Positions 1 through 15,000 of a DNA stretch of 53,039 bases are shown here, piece by piece. Origin of the DNA: Saccoglossus kowalevskii (taxonomy: Eukaryota; Hemichordata; Enteropneusta; Harrimaniidae); NCBI RefSeq assembly GCF_000003605.2, contig NW_003121912.1:312765-365803 (forward strand), given 5' to 3'. Within the stretch, counting starts at the first letter, position 1. Every line of letters starts with the position of its first letter. The position numbers and the translations under genes are program-made. The notes under the pieces were generated by a model. It saw nothing but the letters and a program-made list of their open reading frames with translations. It made no database searches and was not told the origin of the DNA.

Positions 1-70
1 AATTAGGTATTTTCCCTCTGTAAAAATTGCTCCAATTTTCAATATGATTGTCTTAATTATAATTCCACAG

Positions 71-3000
71 ATTATCAGAACGCAACTGTATTGAGATTGT
101 TAATAAACTCATAGAAGACAAGTCACTGGAAGTGATACACACAAATGATGGCAAAGAGTACCTGACACATGCCCAGTTAATGAGAGAAATTCGAGATGAA
201 CTTATTGTGCACTGTGGTAAGCACCTCCATCACACACTAGTACACAGTACCTGTACAGGCCAAAATTTCCAGGCCAAAGTTATATGAAAAAAGTCTTAGC
301 ACATAGAAATAACATTGAGAATATTGAGGCACTAAGGTAAACACATTGGGTATCAAGGTAATAACATTTGATATGGCTCTGTGAAGTCCAGTTAATGAGA
401 GAATTTAGAGATGAAGTTATTGTACACTGTGGTAACCACCTCCACCACACACTACTACAGACAATGTCTGCAGGCCACATTTTTGAGGCCAAAATTTATG
501 AAATAATTTTAGCACATACAAATAACATGGAGATTACCATGAAGGACATTGGGCATCAAGGCAATGATCTTCAATACCTCGGTTCAAGCTCTGTATGTAC
601 CTGGACACTGCACTGCTGGGAATTTCTGTGATTATATTATTTTATGGGATTTATGAAGACAAGTTACTGATACCGGTACTCCACAGATATTTTCATTGCT
701 ACAAGGTTTTACAATTTTCACTCACTAATGAACTTTAGAACGATTTGTCTCATGTGAAGTTAAATTAGTTTACAGTATACATCTTTATCATATTGTTATG
801 TGTTGTGTTATTCTGGTCATCTCATGCTGAGCTACTGTTACCTTATATTTCATATTAAGATTGGACAAGTTCCTGAACTTAATTTTAATGGCTTTAAGTT
901 ATAATCACTTTCTAAACATGCTATCTAGTCATTCTAATGTGTGTCTATTTTTTGATATTATTCTCAGTAATTCACATATATATGTTGTAATCATTAACTG
1001 AATAAAATTATACCCAACGACTTTGTATTTTGACACATATTTCTATCAACCCACAGGTAGAATTAATCTTGTTGAATTGCAACAGGTAAGATGTGTTGCT
1101 AATAAATCCAAAATCAGTTTTATCTATGTTTAATTTTACTTGTGCATACATCTTTACTTCTAACAGGCAGAATGTAATAACTGTATTACACAAGTACTCA
1201 TTAAGCACTCAGAATTACCTCTTCTTGTCAAGCCTAAAGTTAAGAATATTACACAACTTTTCAAACCTCTCCAATCATATTTAGATTTGAAACTACATCA
1301 ACAGTTTCACTATCAACTGCAACAGCGTAGTGTAAGTCAACTGACACATGTAAATGTGTGCTAGTTTTTGGATTAGTTATTTACAGATGCTTTTATTCTG
1401 TTTTAGATAATCAATGTAGACTTCAGCCATATTGAAGCTAAAACTAATGACATTGTGAAAAGTGACAAGAATTTGAATCTTATTCTAGGAAAGTTAATAG
1501 ACAGGTAAGAGAATTCTGAATTTTATATGAACACCATTTTTTCATAAGTTGAACTTGTTCTCCTATTCACTGTATTGTATTTGCTCTATTAGAAATCTCT
1601 AATAGATTGATTTGCTTCATGTGAAGTGCTTTGTTTGATATTTTATAACAAACTATTTTGTTTTGTGATTTTTCGTTACCAAATTTAACATCAGAACATT
1701 CAGCATAATCAGGGTCGCAGGAGAGCTGTAGAATAATATATTGTCTGATATAATGTATAGCAATAATGTAACGCCTTGTCTACATATGGACATTGATATG
1801 TTATAATTATTGATAATCATAATTTTGGGTCTATTTCAAAATTCAATTACAAAAATATGAACTTATTGTATATTACAAAATTGTACTTCAAAATTATCAT
1901 TAATACCTTTTTAAAATATCTAAATATAAATATTAAAATTTGCAATATTATCAAATATTTCAGGTTTTTCAAACTGCTCTGAGATAAAGAAATTTTGGCA
2001 GGATTCATTTAGATATGTTTATTGTGCAGATGAAGTAAAATAATGGAACTTCATTTCTTTTTGACTAGCGCCGTCTATAGACAATACTGAGAAAATTAGT
2101 TTCTTCTCATTTTAGGTATGGCACCATACTAAAACTATACTAAATCTAATTTAGTGCTTTATCTAAATACTGTAAATAAAATAGAGTAATTTTTCTCTGC
2201 GTTTTTATTTTGTTGAATCCTGCTAAATTAAAGTGAAATTTATTGTGGCGATGGTATTTGTGAATCTGGAACAAATGAATATGCTCTAAATAAAGCAAAG
2301 TACTGAGACTATCGCCCAGTGAAAATTACCACTTTTACAGTCTTGATGTTAATTTTGTTTATACACTGTTACTAAATTTCATTGTAGTGTTAAGCAATTT
2401 GATCGTTATCATTTGAAAACACTTATTATTGTATAATCAAAGTTTTTTTAAATACTGTTTTGAGTACTTTATATATTTGATACATGTACAATTTTTTGCT
2501 TTGAACCACGTCTATAAATAGACATGTTGGTGACACAAGTGCGAACGTGATAGAAAACACTACTTTATTACGCATTTCTATAATGTTAACTTTCGACCAA
2601 TGAGGGACATTCCCTCCTAGAGTTTAGTATCCTACCGAGCCCATAAATAGGATGTGCAAGTGTTTTAGCGCCAGTCTTTACCGTGTTGTTGTGTTTAACG
2701 TTTGCTTACTTATTACTCTGTGGTAAATTCTCTGGTATATCAGTGGATATACTGTATTGACGTAATAAACTACTCTTGCGCGTTTATTACTTACGTATTC
2801 GTTTCCTGTGATTGATTTGTTTGCATAGCCTGGTATTTCTTACTTATTTTGGATATAACCCAGTCACAAATCATAACCCCACATTCTTGCACGCTTCAAA
2901 GGCAATGCCATGATACCCCAAAGAAAACTACTGATATTCTCCATATTTTATCATATATGGCTTTGAAATTGGGAGTTCTCTCAGCTCAGAATTTCAAGCT

Positions 3001-6000
3001 CTCTTCTGCATTAAGAAATCACTGAGGTGTACTCATCTGCCTATCATGTTATTTCTAGTAATAAATTTAATTACATAACCTTTACATTACAGTGAGTATT
3101 TAGATTTGATAGCTGATGAAATCAATGACAAGTTACAGGAATCAGGTCAGGTGTCAATCGCAGAGTTAACAAAACATTATGATTTACCTGGTGATTTCAT
3201 TATAGAGGTAAGATTTCTACATTTACTTCCTGAGACTGATAAGACAGAAATTAGCATGTACATTTCCTCTAGGTGGCTCTCTCTAATTTATATTGTGCCA
3301 ATCTATATGTACATCAATTATTGAACATAGGTCACAAGATCTAGTACTGTAAATGCATTAATTATTCGCTGAGTTTTAATTTTTCTATTTTCACTGATAA
3401 ATAAATACGTTAAATCTATGTGAAAATGTGAAATAACAATGAAATTTACTTGACAAATTGTGAAATTAAAACTGAATATGCTAAAAACATTAAAAATAGT
3501 TAAATGTCAGTGAAAATATATGGTTTACAGTACTTTATAGCTGAAAACAATAAAAGTGAATTCTATTATATGATTTACTAGTCTGTGCTCTCTTTGGGTT
3601 GTGCAATATTATGCTGTTTACACTAAGGTAAAATGTGTAACATTGGGTCTCTAGGAAAAGATTTTTGTTTAGGGAGTGTCTCAAAGTACTTTATGGAAAA
3701 TAGATTTCCATGTATGATGTGTCTTCATGGTCAATTGTTAATGACAGTCATCTCATTGTGTATCACAACAAATTTGTTTCAGGTGATAGAACAAAGATTA
3801 GGGACAATAATTAAAGGACAGATGGATCAGTATGATAGAGATATCATATTCACAGAATCCTACGTAGCCAGACAGACTGCCATTATAAGAGGTGTGTTCA
3901 GTGCTATCACAAGGTATTGTACTTCTATTATTATATGGTACTACCGTAAAAATCATAATTGAGGCTGCAGCTGTAATAGACGCTGCACCCTTAACTTGAG
4001 ACATTGTTTCTTGTTGAAATTGACAAGTTTTGGTCCCAGAGAAACCCTGCAATATAAGCTGCTCCGGAACATTCACATATGTGATGGTCTAATGTGTTTC
4101 ATTTCATACATTCACCCAGACTGCAATTGAGTGAGAATGATCTTGGCAGTAACACAAATGAAAACAATAACTTTTAGGAGACAACGGTAAATACAAGACA
4201 GTCTAATCCTTTACTAAAATGCAACAAATAAATGTTTCATTTCCTAGCTGTTACTCAGATTCCGTACAAGTGAGAGCATTCTTAGCACTAGCTTGACAGA
4301 AAACAATAACTTTATTCAAAAAGTTTCCATAAATACTGGAGTAAAAGCAAGAATCTTTCATTCTGAGTTCAGTACATCTGTTCGCACTATATATCGCTAT
4401 CACTTGCGTACAAATATTATCACCTACCACGCATTCTTCAAGATGTCCATTAGACAAGCATCATACAATGCCGATTTTAAACTGAAAGTTGTCAGTAAGG
4501 CGCTTGAGTGGAAGAATAACCGCAAAACTACTGATCATTTCGGTATAAATGAAAAAGAAGTCCGTAACTGGTTTCATTCTAAAAAAGAAATATTTAACAG
4601 CAAACGTACCAAGAAGAGGTTATCGAAGAGGTAAGTAAAAACCTTGACAACAAACTGATGCAATATGGTTCAACGAACATCGTAAGAATGGTAATGCAGT
4701 TTCTGGTCGTCAACTCCAGATGCAAGCTTATCATATCAGTGAATATCCAGACTTCAAAGCATCAAATGGTCGGCTTTGTGCCTTCAAGCAATGCCATACG
4801 TTATCAACTTGCACCAGGACATTGATAGTTCAGAAACTGCCACCCGATTACAAAGAAAAAATATCCAAAGTATAAATATCCACTGTCAGACATTTATAGC
4901 ATGGACGAAACGCCACTACGTTTTGACATGCTGGCAACGGAACCCTCAAGTACAGTGGTGACAAAACTGTCCACATAAGAACCACGAACTCTGAAAAGAA
5001 AGGCTTCACAGCTGTGTTGACTGTATGTGTTGACGGTACAAAATTACACCCGTTGATAATTGTCATTCCTGGTGGTCTGACATCTATTCTCCAGCCCTTA
5101 GATGTTGGTGTTAATAAGCTATTAAAATAATATATGCACGACGAGTGGGACAACTGGATGAAGACTGGTGATGTTATATTGACTGCAGCAGGAAAACGAA
5201 AGGCACTGGAAAAGAAAATCATGCTGGAATGGGTAGTGGCGTCTTGGAATGCTGTCCCGGCATCAACTCTTTCAAGAAACCTGGTATTTCAAATGCACTG
5301 GATTGGTCGGAGGATCATCTCATTTATGAAGATTGCGAAACTGACAAGGAAGACAATGAGGTGCTTGGGGAGCAGATAGCTGACATATTTGCCAGTGACG
5401 ATGAAGACGATGGAGATTTTCTGGGATTTTAATCGCGTGCTATCTTGCACACACAAACCAAACAGTCCTTTTCAGGGCCACCACATATTTTAGAAAGAGA
5501 TATACCATTTTATTATGCAGTATTTTGTACAGTGTGTATCTATTGTGTGTACAAGTTTGTCTGTGTGCGAAACTTCAAAAGAGCTCTTAGGATTGCAACA
5601 AAGTTTCTTTTATGTCTCATCTCATTAGCATATCATTATCCCTGCAGGCTTTTGTTTTCTGAAACATTTTCCCGCTGTTATCGAAATGAATGCCCTAATT
5701 AAAGCCGCACCCAGACTTTGCGCATCTGAAGTCACACATTAAAAAATTGAGTTTTAGTCAAAGCCGCGGCCTCAATTAGGATTTTTAACGGTAGGTATTT
5801 ATGAAAATGTATCTTAATTTGAATGTTACAAGTGTATATATTTAAATGCAAAATGCTTTTGTAGTCAATAGTGATGCCACATATGTTTCCTGTTTTTATG
5901 TTTTGTTTGTTGAATTGTTGACTATCAGTACATCATAAATATAGCATTATACTGTCTCCCGCCAGTGAAGATGAGCTCTACACATGACTATATGTTTTGT

Positions 6001-9000
6001 ATCACATAAATTGGCCTGATTTAATCCAGTTACTGATGTTTTATATCGAAGTCTGAAAACAAGATAATTTATAATCTAAATTATTCAATACTTATAGTGC
6101 AGTAACGTCACTGGGATAAAGATTGTTCTAAGTTTGTGTCCTTTATTTAGCATTGTTTGATTAATAACACTACTAAACAATTATGCTATATTTCAGACCA
6201 ACACCAGTTATAAGTCTTCTCAACCAGTACAAATTTCATGAAAAATTATTCTACAGTAAGTATAGAATCTAAATTTTGAAATGAAGTTTTTAAGAGGTGA
6301 ACACTTAGTCAAGCACCCCTCAAAAAATTATTCAAATGACAATTTTCTCTCGCCATTTAAGTTAGTGTGGGTTATATTACGTGTTTGTGGAAATGAAAAC
6401 ATTTTTTCATAAAATCAGTTGTGTTGTAATTGATTTCCACAACTCTCTTGTACATGTACAATGAACACACATGTTAACAAAAAATATGTACATTTTATTA
6501 TTACAATATTATTTTTGTACCCTATAATGTATGATGTGAAATTTATTAGTGTCTGTGAAAAAACAGTTGAATATTTTCAAGTTATACGCATTCTTCATTG
6601 AACTTTCTTTGACCAAAAAATGTTTTTAATGCAATGTGAAGTAAATTACCCATGCTGAATTATAATCTTTTGGAATTGATATTGAAGAAAAAAACGATAC
6701 GATTTTTTTTAAACTGGTGCAAAATCTATTGGTATGCCTAATAGCTTGATGGTGTCATTAAATATATCTATTCTGTACACACTGAATCTACCACCGTAAT
6801 TGGGATTACTAAGAATTTTAGGAATAATTTTGCTCCATGTTTAAATTACAGATGTAATAGAGAAGCTGGTCGAGCAAGGCAGACTGAAAGGCAGTGTGGT
6901 TGGTGGAAAGCAAGATAAGTCTTCATATGTACCAGATATATATGCCAAAACACAGAATAATTGGGTTGATTCATTTTATCAACAAAATGGTTACTTAGGT
7001 ATACTATAAATATATTAATTATTCACATAGTTTTAATTATATTTTGTAATTAAAGCCAACATAAAAATGTTTTGAAACATAGTATCTAATTACTATCATA
7101 TTGCTGATTTAAAGACCATCATTATGTAATGTTCAGACATTATTTGCTTTGGGGCCATGTCTATGCATAATAATTAGGTAATTTGCATATTGTCTCATTT
7201 CGATTTGTTTAAGCAAAATCACAACATATTTTATCAAATTTTCATTTTCTAAATATGTTTTTATAAATCAATAATGATTGCATATTTAGTAATCACACGG
7301 GAGCTTTGCAGATTTTTAACTTTGATTAATGATTTTGCTAGGACCAGTTCTTAGTGTTTACAGCACCACAGTTATTGTACCACTCGTGTCTGACTGGCGG
7401 CCATATGCAAAAGACAGTCATTTTACATCAGTAATATGTGTTCTATGGCTTTTTAAATGGTTAAATTAGTACTCCGGCATTACCAACATCAGTCAAATTT
7501 CAGTCTTTGTTGTCATTGCTAAGCAGCAGAATTCATATTTATTTAAACAAAAATCTTTTTCATTCTTGGCAAAAAAAAACTATTTTAATTCCTTTACATC
7601 ATGAGAAACAGTCAAAATTACATTCTTTATATCTTATGATCTAACGTATGACCTTTGACCCTTAATTCAGAATATGACACGTTAGCCAGACTTGGCATAC
7701 AGGATGGTAAATCCTATTTGAAGAGAAGATACAAGTCACAAGATGTGCTGTATTTACACACTGTATGTGTTGGTAGATCTATCCAAGATCAGATGGATGC
7801 AAGTATAGATGAAGCCTTAAATACTAATACATGGGTTGATATATCGGTGAGTATGTGACTTCTCTGAAACAAGTTGACAGACAAGTTTGATATTTGGTTT
7901 CTAGATGCTGTTTGTATCAAGGATAGTATGTAACATGGCAGTCATATACACTTACACTTGACTTGCATTATGCATCAGAACATCATTGTTTTTTATGAAT
8001 ATAATTAATAAACATTTCACAGTGTTTATTACTGATTGCCTTTGTTTCCAAGTCAGTTGGTTATTTATGGAGGTTTTCAGCAGATGATATGCTAACAAAG
8101 GAATTATAAAAAAAAAACATAAAAATGGTAAACCAAAATAGGGCATTAGATAAGTAGTCAATATTCAATGACAACTTCACATTCATAACATTAGTTCATT
8201 ATTTCTATCTAATTATTTGATTGTAAATTCAAGAATTTTCTCTGTGGAATGAGTCTGGGAGATTATCTGTCTGATTAAATCTGATGTAGCTTTATTACAG
8301 TACTTTCAGTGTACACACTTCTAACTACATCTGACCAACTACATGTGGTATGCAAATGTGGATCAACCAATCAGAATTAGTGTTACAGGCCACTTTTTAG
8401 AATGACATGGCATGGTTTAGTAAGATCTGCTCCAATTGGTTAACCTCAGATTTTAATCAGATTAATGGATTAGAACTGAATCTTGACCATATTTTTTTTC
8501 AGCCTCTGCTTCCATCACCATTTACAGACACCGATGCCAATCAGTTATTAAATAAGATTATGAAAGATAAACCAAATGCCAGGGTATTCTGTGACAGTAT
8601 TGTAGCAAGTCAGTCATTTCTAACGAAGTGTAAATCCCCGTTTGAAAATCTAATGAAGAAAAAAGCTGAGAAGGTAAGGATATTTAATGTCTTTGATGTG
8701 CTTGCATTTCACACAGCGAAGTAATGACTTAATTACTAAAGGGTCATATGCTGCAAGTTTCTTTCATTCCCTGGTACATAACTTGGTTCAATATTATTGT
8801 CACGCCACAAGTTTTTTGATCATTTACCTATTCCCAATTCTGAATTACACTATGTGAACCGATTTAACCCATTTTTCACACCTCGTTCCCATCAACACAA
8901 ACTGCTTGAATCAATCGTAATAAACATTGACCAGGGATCTGCCAGGTAGCAGGTTGGCCATCCTGTGAATCTGAGTGAACTCTTCTGAATTTTTAACTTT

Positions 9001-12000
9001 TAAAAACAATATCCAACTATTATGTTAGTCAACACAACATATAGTAAACAGAGTACAGCTTATGTCTGGATAAACTGTAAACTGATTAATTTTCGCTGCT
9101 GATTATGGCAAAATTTGTGAAAATGTTTTGAAAGTCAGTGACATAGGTCTTCTGGAGTTATTTTCACTGCTACTAAATTATGCTTCTTTAACTTGACTGA
9201 CAAAAGTTTTATATTTCCAAAAATAAATAAACTCTCTGCCCAAAGCTGTTGGTCCAACCGTGTTTCAAAAGCTACAGTTTTCTACTATGCTTCCTAAATT
9301 AAACTGATGTACGGGAGTCTTGTTGCGATTTTGACAAACCCCTATTTTGTAGTCTGTGTAGTTGGTGTACAGTGTTTAATATTCATTCATGTCTGTTTCT
9401 AGTCCATATATGTGTAATTTCTTCTGGCCCCCAACAATTTAAACAACTTCAGTTCTGGTTATTGATAGGCCCTAAGAAAGCATTTACAGTCACCTTTGCA
9501 GTATTTGTTGCACTGGCAACATTAAGGTAGAAGCCTACTCATAAATTATAAAACCCGGAATTTATTCATTTTGCAATAAATTGTACTCCAAGGCAATATA
9601 AGATTGTTGACCTAAAAAAAGTTGGGGGTCACCAGCGATTTTTTCGAGAAATTGATGGTTGTATTTTAGTGGAAAGTCGACATTTTGACACTGTTATAAC
9701 ACTTTTACCACAGATGTCTATGGCAGAGATATTGTGCAATATCCTAAAATCTAGCCTTGTGACATGGGCTGAAAAAAATCATATATAGTTAATGATGGTG
9801 TACTTTTTGTTCTGAATTATTTAAATAATCTGGGTTTTAAATAGTGTCAAAAAATACAATTTTTCTTAACATTGTGTTCTATGGAATTGTTCTAAAAATA
9901 GCAATTTTCAAGAAATATTAAGATATGTTTTTCAAAAAGCATAACTGTAACACACAAAATGCTATTTCATTGTACCATGAGACATTAGCTTCATGATTGT
10001 ACATAATAAACTAATGAACATTGTCATGCGATTTATGACCAATTTTGTCAAATATTATGACTAGGCTTCTACCTTAAGCACCAGTACGTCTATGAACATT
10101 GGTTGACTATATTAATTTGCAAATGTATAAATAATTGTTCATAACATCAAATAGATGTATACATGTAGCAGTACTTGTACTTCAGCATGGGTGTGCACAC
10201 TAACAAGTACAAGTTATTTTCCTAGGATGCTAAAAATGCACCTGCAATGCTTAAAGAAGAGAAAGCTGTCGCTTCTGGATCCGGTAAAAAAGACAAAAGA
10301 GATGAGAGACGGAAACGTGCCACTGGTGGCGCTGGAAGCACTCATTCCGGAGTAGGGGGGAATGCTAGAGAAGTCAAGATTAAGAAAGCTAAAAAAGGAA
10401 GAGGAGGGAGATTTGTAGATGCTGAGGATGAAGAGGATATGGATGATTTCACACAAGGTAGGTATTTCCAATTTAATCATTCATCATATATTCTATTTTA
10501 GTCCGAAAAGGGGACTATTAATTTGGGTTCGTTCCATACGTCCATCCATCAGTACGTACGTCCGAAATGGCCGACTGTGTGTCCGCAGCAGTGTCTCGGA
10601 GATGACTGGGCCGATTTGGATCAAAGTTAGTATGACGATCATACATATTGGGTTGTAGGTGTACGTCATTTTTTTTCCATGATTCGAACAAATATGGCCG
10701 ACTGGTGGCCATTTTGTTTTTCATGGTACCCATGCTACTTTCTCTTGAATGCAATGAACGTTTCTCTTTAAATTTTGTACAAAAACAGTATACCAATAGA
10801 TACATCAACATGAACATTATTTTTTGTAATTTGATTCAATTTGACTGCCCAATGTCCAATTCTCGTGTAAAAGCACTAAATCATAATTTTTTACAAATCC
10901 ATCTCCTATTAATGGTTTCAATCTATTCTCAATGACTTCAAATTGATATGTCAGATCACAAAATTTTGGACAGGACTGTGTCATTAACAATGACTTGTTG
11001 AATTTTGTGTTGACAATGTGTTTTACACTTGTTGCTTACCGATCTCAAACTTGGCATGGCATTGAACCCAATGAATTTGTTATTATAAAGCTACAAAGAT
11101 GAAATACTCGCATCTTCCTGCATTTAGAGATTAATTTTTACAAAAATCTTGTCAGCACTACTCAGTTTCTTTAAAATTATCCCACATTGATATAAAGACG
11201 TTATACCGGTAATCTCATTTGCATCCTTCTTTTTTTTCACATGCAAACATTTTAATATGATTGCTAATATTTAATCATCACTCATAGCTTCACAACCAGT
11301 GAATGCAACATGAAAAATATTGTTTTAAAAAAAGATTTCTAAATACTGCAAAATGACTAATTTTCACTGGGTTTAAATTTCACTAATGTACCATTTCAGG
11401 CATATTCACTGGGTTTTAAATTCATGGTTTTATCAGATAATGTGTTCTATGCTAAATTTTACATATTCACTGGGTTTTAATTGAGCACATTTTCCAATCA
11501 GCGAAATAAGCAAAATTAAAACCCAGTGAATAATTAATCCTTTCACAGTATACTGAAAAGTATGCTCCTACAACATGAAGTTTTGTGAATAGAATGTCAA
11601 TATTATTTTTGTTAAAGTAGCATCTTGCTGTCCTGTCTCCTTTCATAAAAATGTGCAAAGTACAATCTCAGTGATTGACGCCTTGCTTTTTAAGAAACCG
11701 CTCTAGATTGAAAATAAACTTTGAGCTAATCTGGTCAAATTAATTTAGCCACCTGTCAATACATTTACCATTTGGCAAATGGATAACAGAATCCCTGCTC
11801 TTTGCTTTGTGTTTTTTTGTTTTGGGGATTACATCTCTCACCATGTCATTAGACACAAGTATATCACTTAGTTTCTTCTCATGTTCTGTATTCCAGGATC
11901 CCGGGATCGACCACAAGAACTGAAATTTATGTCACAAGAAGAAATAGAAGACGTACTGAGTGAAAACCTTACTGACTGTTCTGACAATTTCATCTCAGAA

Positions 12001-15000
12001 ATCGCTTCTGAACTGGTTAGGTAATGTTTACTGTACATAGTAAAACTTTCGTAATATCCAGAAATTTAAACCACTATTGTGGGGGGAAAATGTACATACT
12101 AATGTGCATTTTATTTGCATAATTATTGAAAATAGAAATTGTGATGATGATCTTGCTAATTAAAATGCACAAAAAAATTACTATACTGCCCTCTGGTGGC
12201 CTACTTTTGTATTTGATGATAATTTTGTTTTCTTCGCAGGCCTCTCACCAAGTCTTACCAAGAAGTGGCTAGATCTATATTTATGCAGACTACTGGTACA
12301 TCAGATAGTGTTGACAGACGGAAAACACACTCGGAATTGCAAGATAGAATCAATGGACTCTGGACTAATATTAAATTATTTGAGAAAGGAATTAAAATTG
12401 TCAGCGGTAAGGGTGAGAAGTTTTCTTTTGATTATATAATTAATTTTGATTTATTTATTTATAGTTCAACATATTGCAGTAATGTTTCATGCTATATTTG
12501 TTTATTTTTGACTATATCACATTAAAACATACTATCATGATGGATCTGAACATCAGATATGCATTTTACAATTTACTGTATTTAAAAAATAGTAATATTC
12601 TAAATTAATGATTGAGTATACTACAAATGAGACTTGGGGTTTACATGTGCTTCTGTTGGAGAAAAACATGGTATTATTATCAGAATTTTAAAGCGACATT
12701 TGGATTCATCAGAAACATAATGAACATACAGTGTACAAACAAATTAAAATTGTTTGTAAAAATTAAAGATAGTAAACCATCATTTGCCATGGATAACAAT
12801 TTGAAAGAAATGCGTAATGTAGGAGCACATTTCTGTCAATTGACTGTTTTGTGATCATTGTAATAAGTAACATCCACATGCATGATCCTGAGCTGAATTA
12901 GGGACGACGTCAAAAGATCGATGTCGGATAAAAAACTTATTTGCTTTAGTTTGGGGGTGGGGGGTTTTGACCTCAGTTTCCATCCTACAAAAACGATTTT
13001 ATTTTTTAATGAAGTAAAAAAAATCTTGGAATATATGTAGTTCGTTTTTTTCCTATCCAATCATGGACAAAAATAACAGAAAATAAAAAAACACATCCAA
13101 GACAAGAAAATGTTTTAGTCAGAGTGTAAATGAAGTCAATTTCAGAACATAGAGCATGCGCAGAACCCAAAAAAGTATTTTGCGCATGCGTATATTCCCC
13201 TTCATTATTTCCTCTTGAACGGCCGAAGGTTTGGTGGCTGGGTTTTTTGGCAGACAACCAACTGCTATGCCATACTACTGTCCGATTATCAATTTGTATT
13301 TAATGGTGAATGTAGTCTGATCAATATGTATCAATTAAGTTTCAGTGGGGGTGGGGGGATTGGGAAAAAACTAAAGGAATTAAGTTTTTTATCCTACATT
13401 GAACTTTTGATGTTGTCCCTTACATGCCACTGGTTATCGATTTCATTATCTATTTTCCTTTGCAGAGGATCTCCAAGGTCAGTTATACAGGTATATCTTG
13501 AAGACTCTCTGTTCTGATATTTCTAATCTGCTCTTTGAAGCTTTAGCTAATGATAACATGTTGAGAGTAGAAGACTCTAGCACTCTTACACCAGAGGTGA
13601 GAATAATCTTACTACTGTAGTTTATTTTTAATATTTCCAATTTAGTTGTGCTATAAATAAACATAAATTGGGTTGAGAAATGTCATTTAAATTCATAGAT
13701 AACTAAAAAAAAACACTTCCTGGGATTATATATTCACTGATTTACCAATTAAGTCAAAATAAAGTGTTCTACAGCACTATTAGCTTTCATTCTGTCCACA
13801 TGTACCAATTGAACACTTTCTACTTCCTCAATTTTTTACAGCTGAGAGCCAAGCTACTTAATAAGTTTCCAGCTAATATTCAGAGCAAGATGACAAAATT
13901 ACACAATTCATTGACAGAAAAGGTGAGTAGTTTGTCTCATTGCCTCTCTAACCACTGAAATTCATATAGTTATATAAAATATGAAGAATCAGGTTTTATT
14001 AGGAGAAATATTTACCANNNNNNNNNNNNNNNNNNNNNNNNNNNNNNNNNNNNNNNNNNNNNNNNNNATGTTCTATCTGAACTCTTAGTTTGTGATATGA
14101 ATCTGGATATTATACCTCTTTAACTTGATCAGAATGACAGATGGTTTGTTCTGATGATCAGAGTATTGAAAATCAAAATTCTCTAATTGAAACTCTGTAA
14201 TTCCTGACTTGTGTACAACAATGTAGTATACATAGACGACTTTCCCGGAAGTTGAAGAACCGGCTTTTCGCATGCGTAATTGGGATGTAACGTAAACTTG
14301 CACGCGTGATATTGTGCTCCTGTGTGTACCAATCGACGTAACAAAAATAAAATTCTTTTCTATTGACTATCAGTAAACTGACATGGTTGTATTTTCCCCC
14401 ATGACAAAGCAGGAGTATCTTACACCCCAGTTTTGCTACTTCGGGAAAGTGGTCTATTAATGGCATAGATTTATCAAAGTAAATCTGTTGACTATTTGAA
14501 TACTATCTGGTTGCTCATCAAGTATCCAGTGGTTTTTGCCAAGTTCTGAAGTTCATTTTCACTGAAAAGAATTTTTGGGTGTTTTGTATGCAGTTTATTT
14601 TCACTGATTTTTTTTTTTTTTTATGAGTTCAATGTAAGAAAAAAGATATTTTCACTGAATCATCCCTTAAGTAAAAATAGAGAAAATAAACCCCTTGAGA
14701 AAAACTACAAATAATTGTCAGTTTTAATACTGTTCTGCCATTTGGAAGTATTGATCTTTGACTCCGACATGTGCTTTCTTGGTGTGTGATACAAGTAAAT
14801 AGGAATGGGTATCTCTAATGATTTATAGAAGTAAATCTGTTTTGTGGTTTTGCCAAGTTCTGAAGTTCATTTTCACTGAAAAGAATTTGTGTGTTTTGTA
14901 TGCAGTTTATTTTCACTGATTTCTTTTTATGAGTTCAATGTAGAAAATAATTTTCAGTTTTAACACTTTTGCTTGCAGCACAAGAACTGTTCTGCCATTT

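Noticed and set aside
389..431. Alternative UFL1 exon made from the duplicated fragment
   Set aside because: No acceptor with the phase needed to join the upstream exon, and the donor is weakened to GGTAAC.
2525..2868. Possible solo LTR (TGTTGGTGAC... to ...CAGTCACA, with a TATA-like CATAAATAGG inside)
   Set aside because: No matching target duplication at either candidate end (AGACA against AATCA or TTCTT), no second LTR and no primer-binding site.
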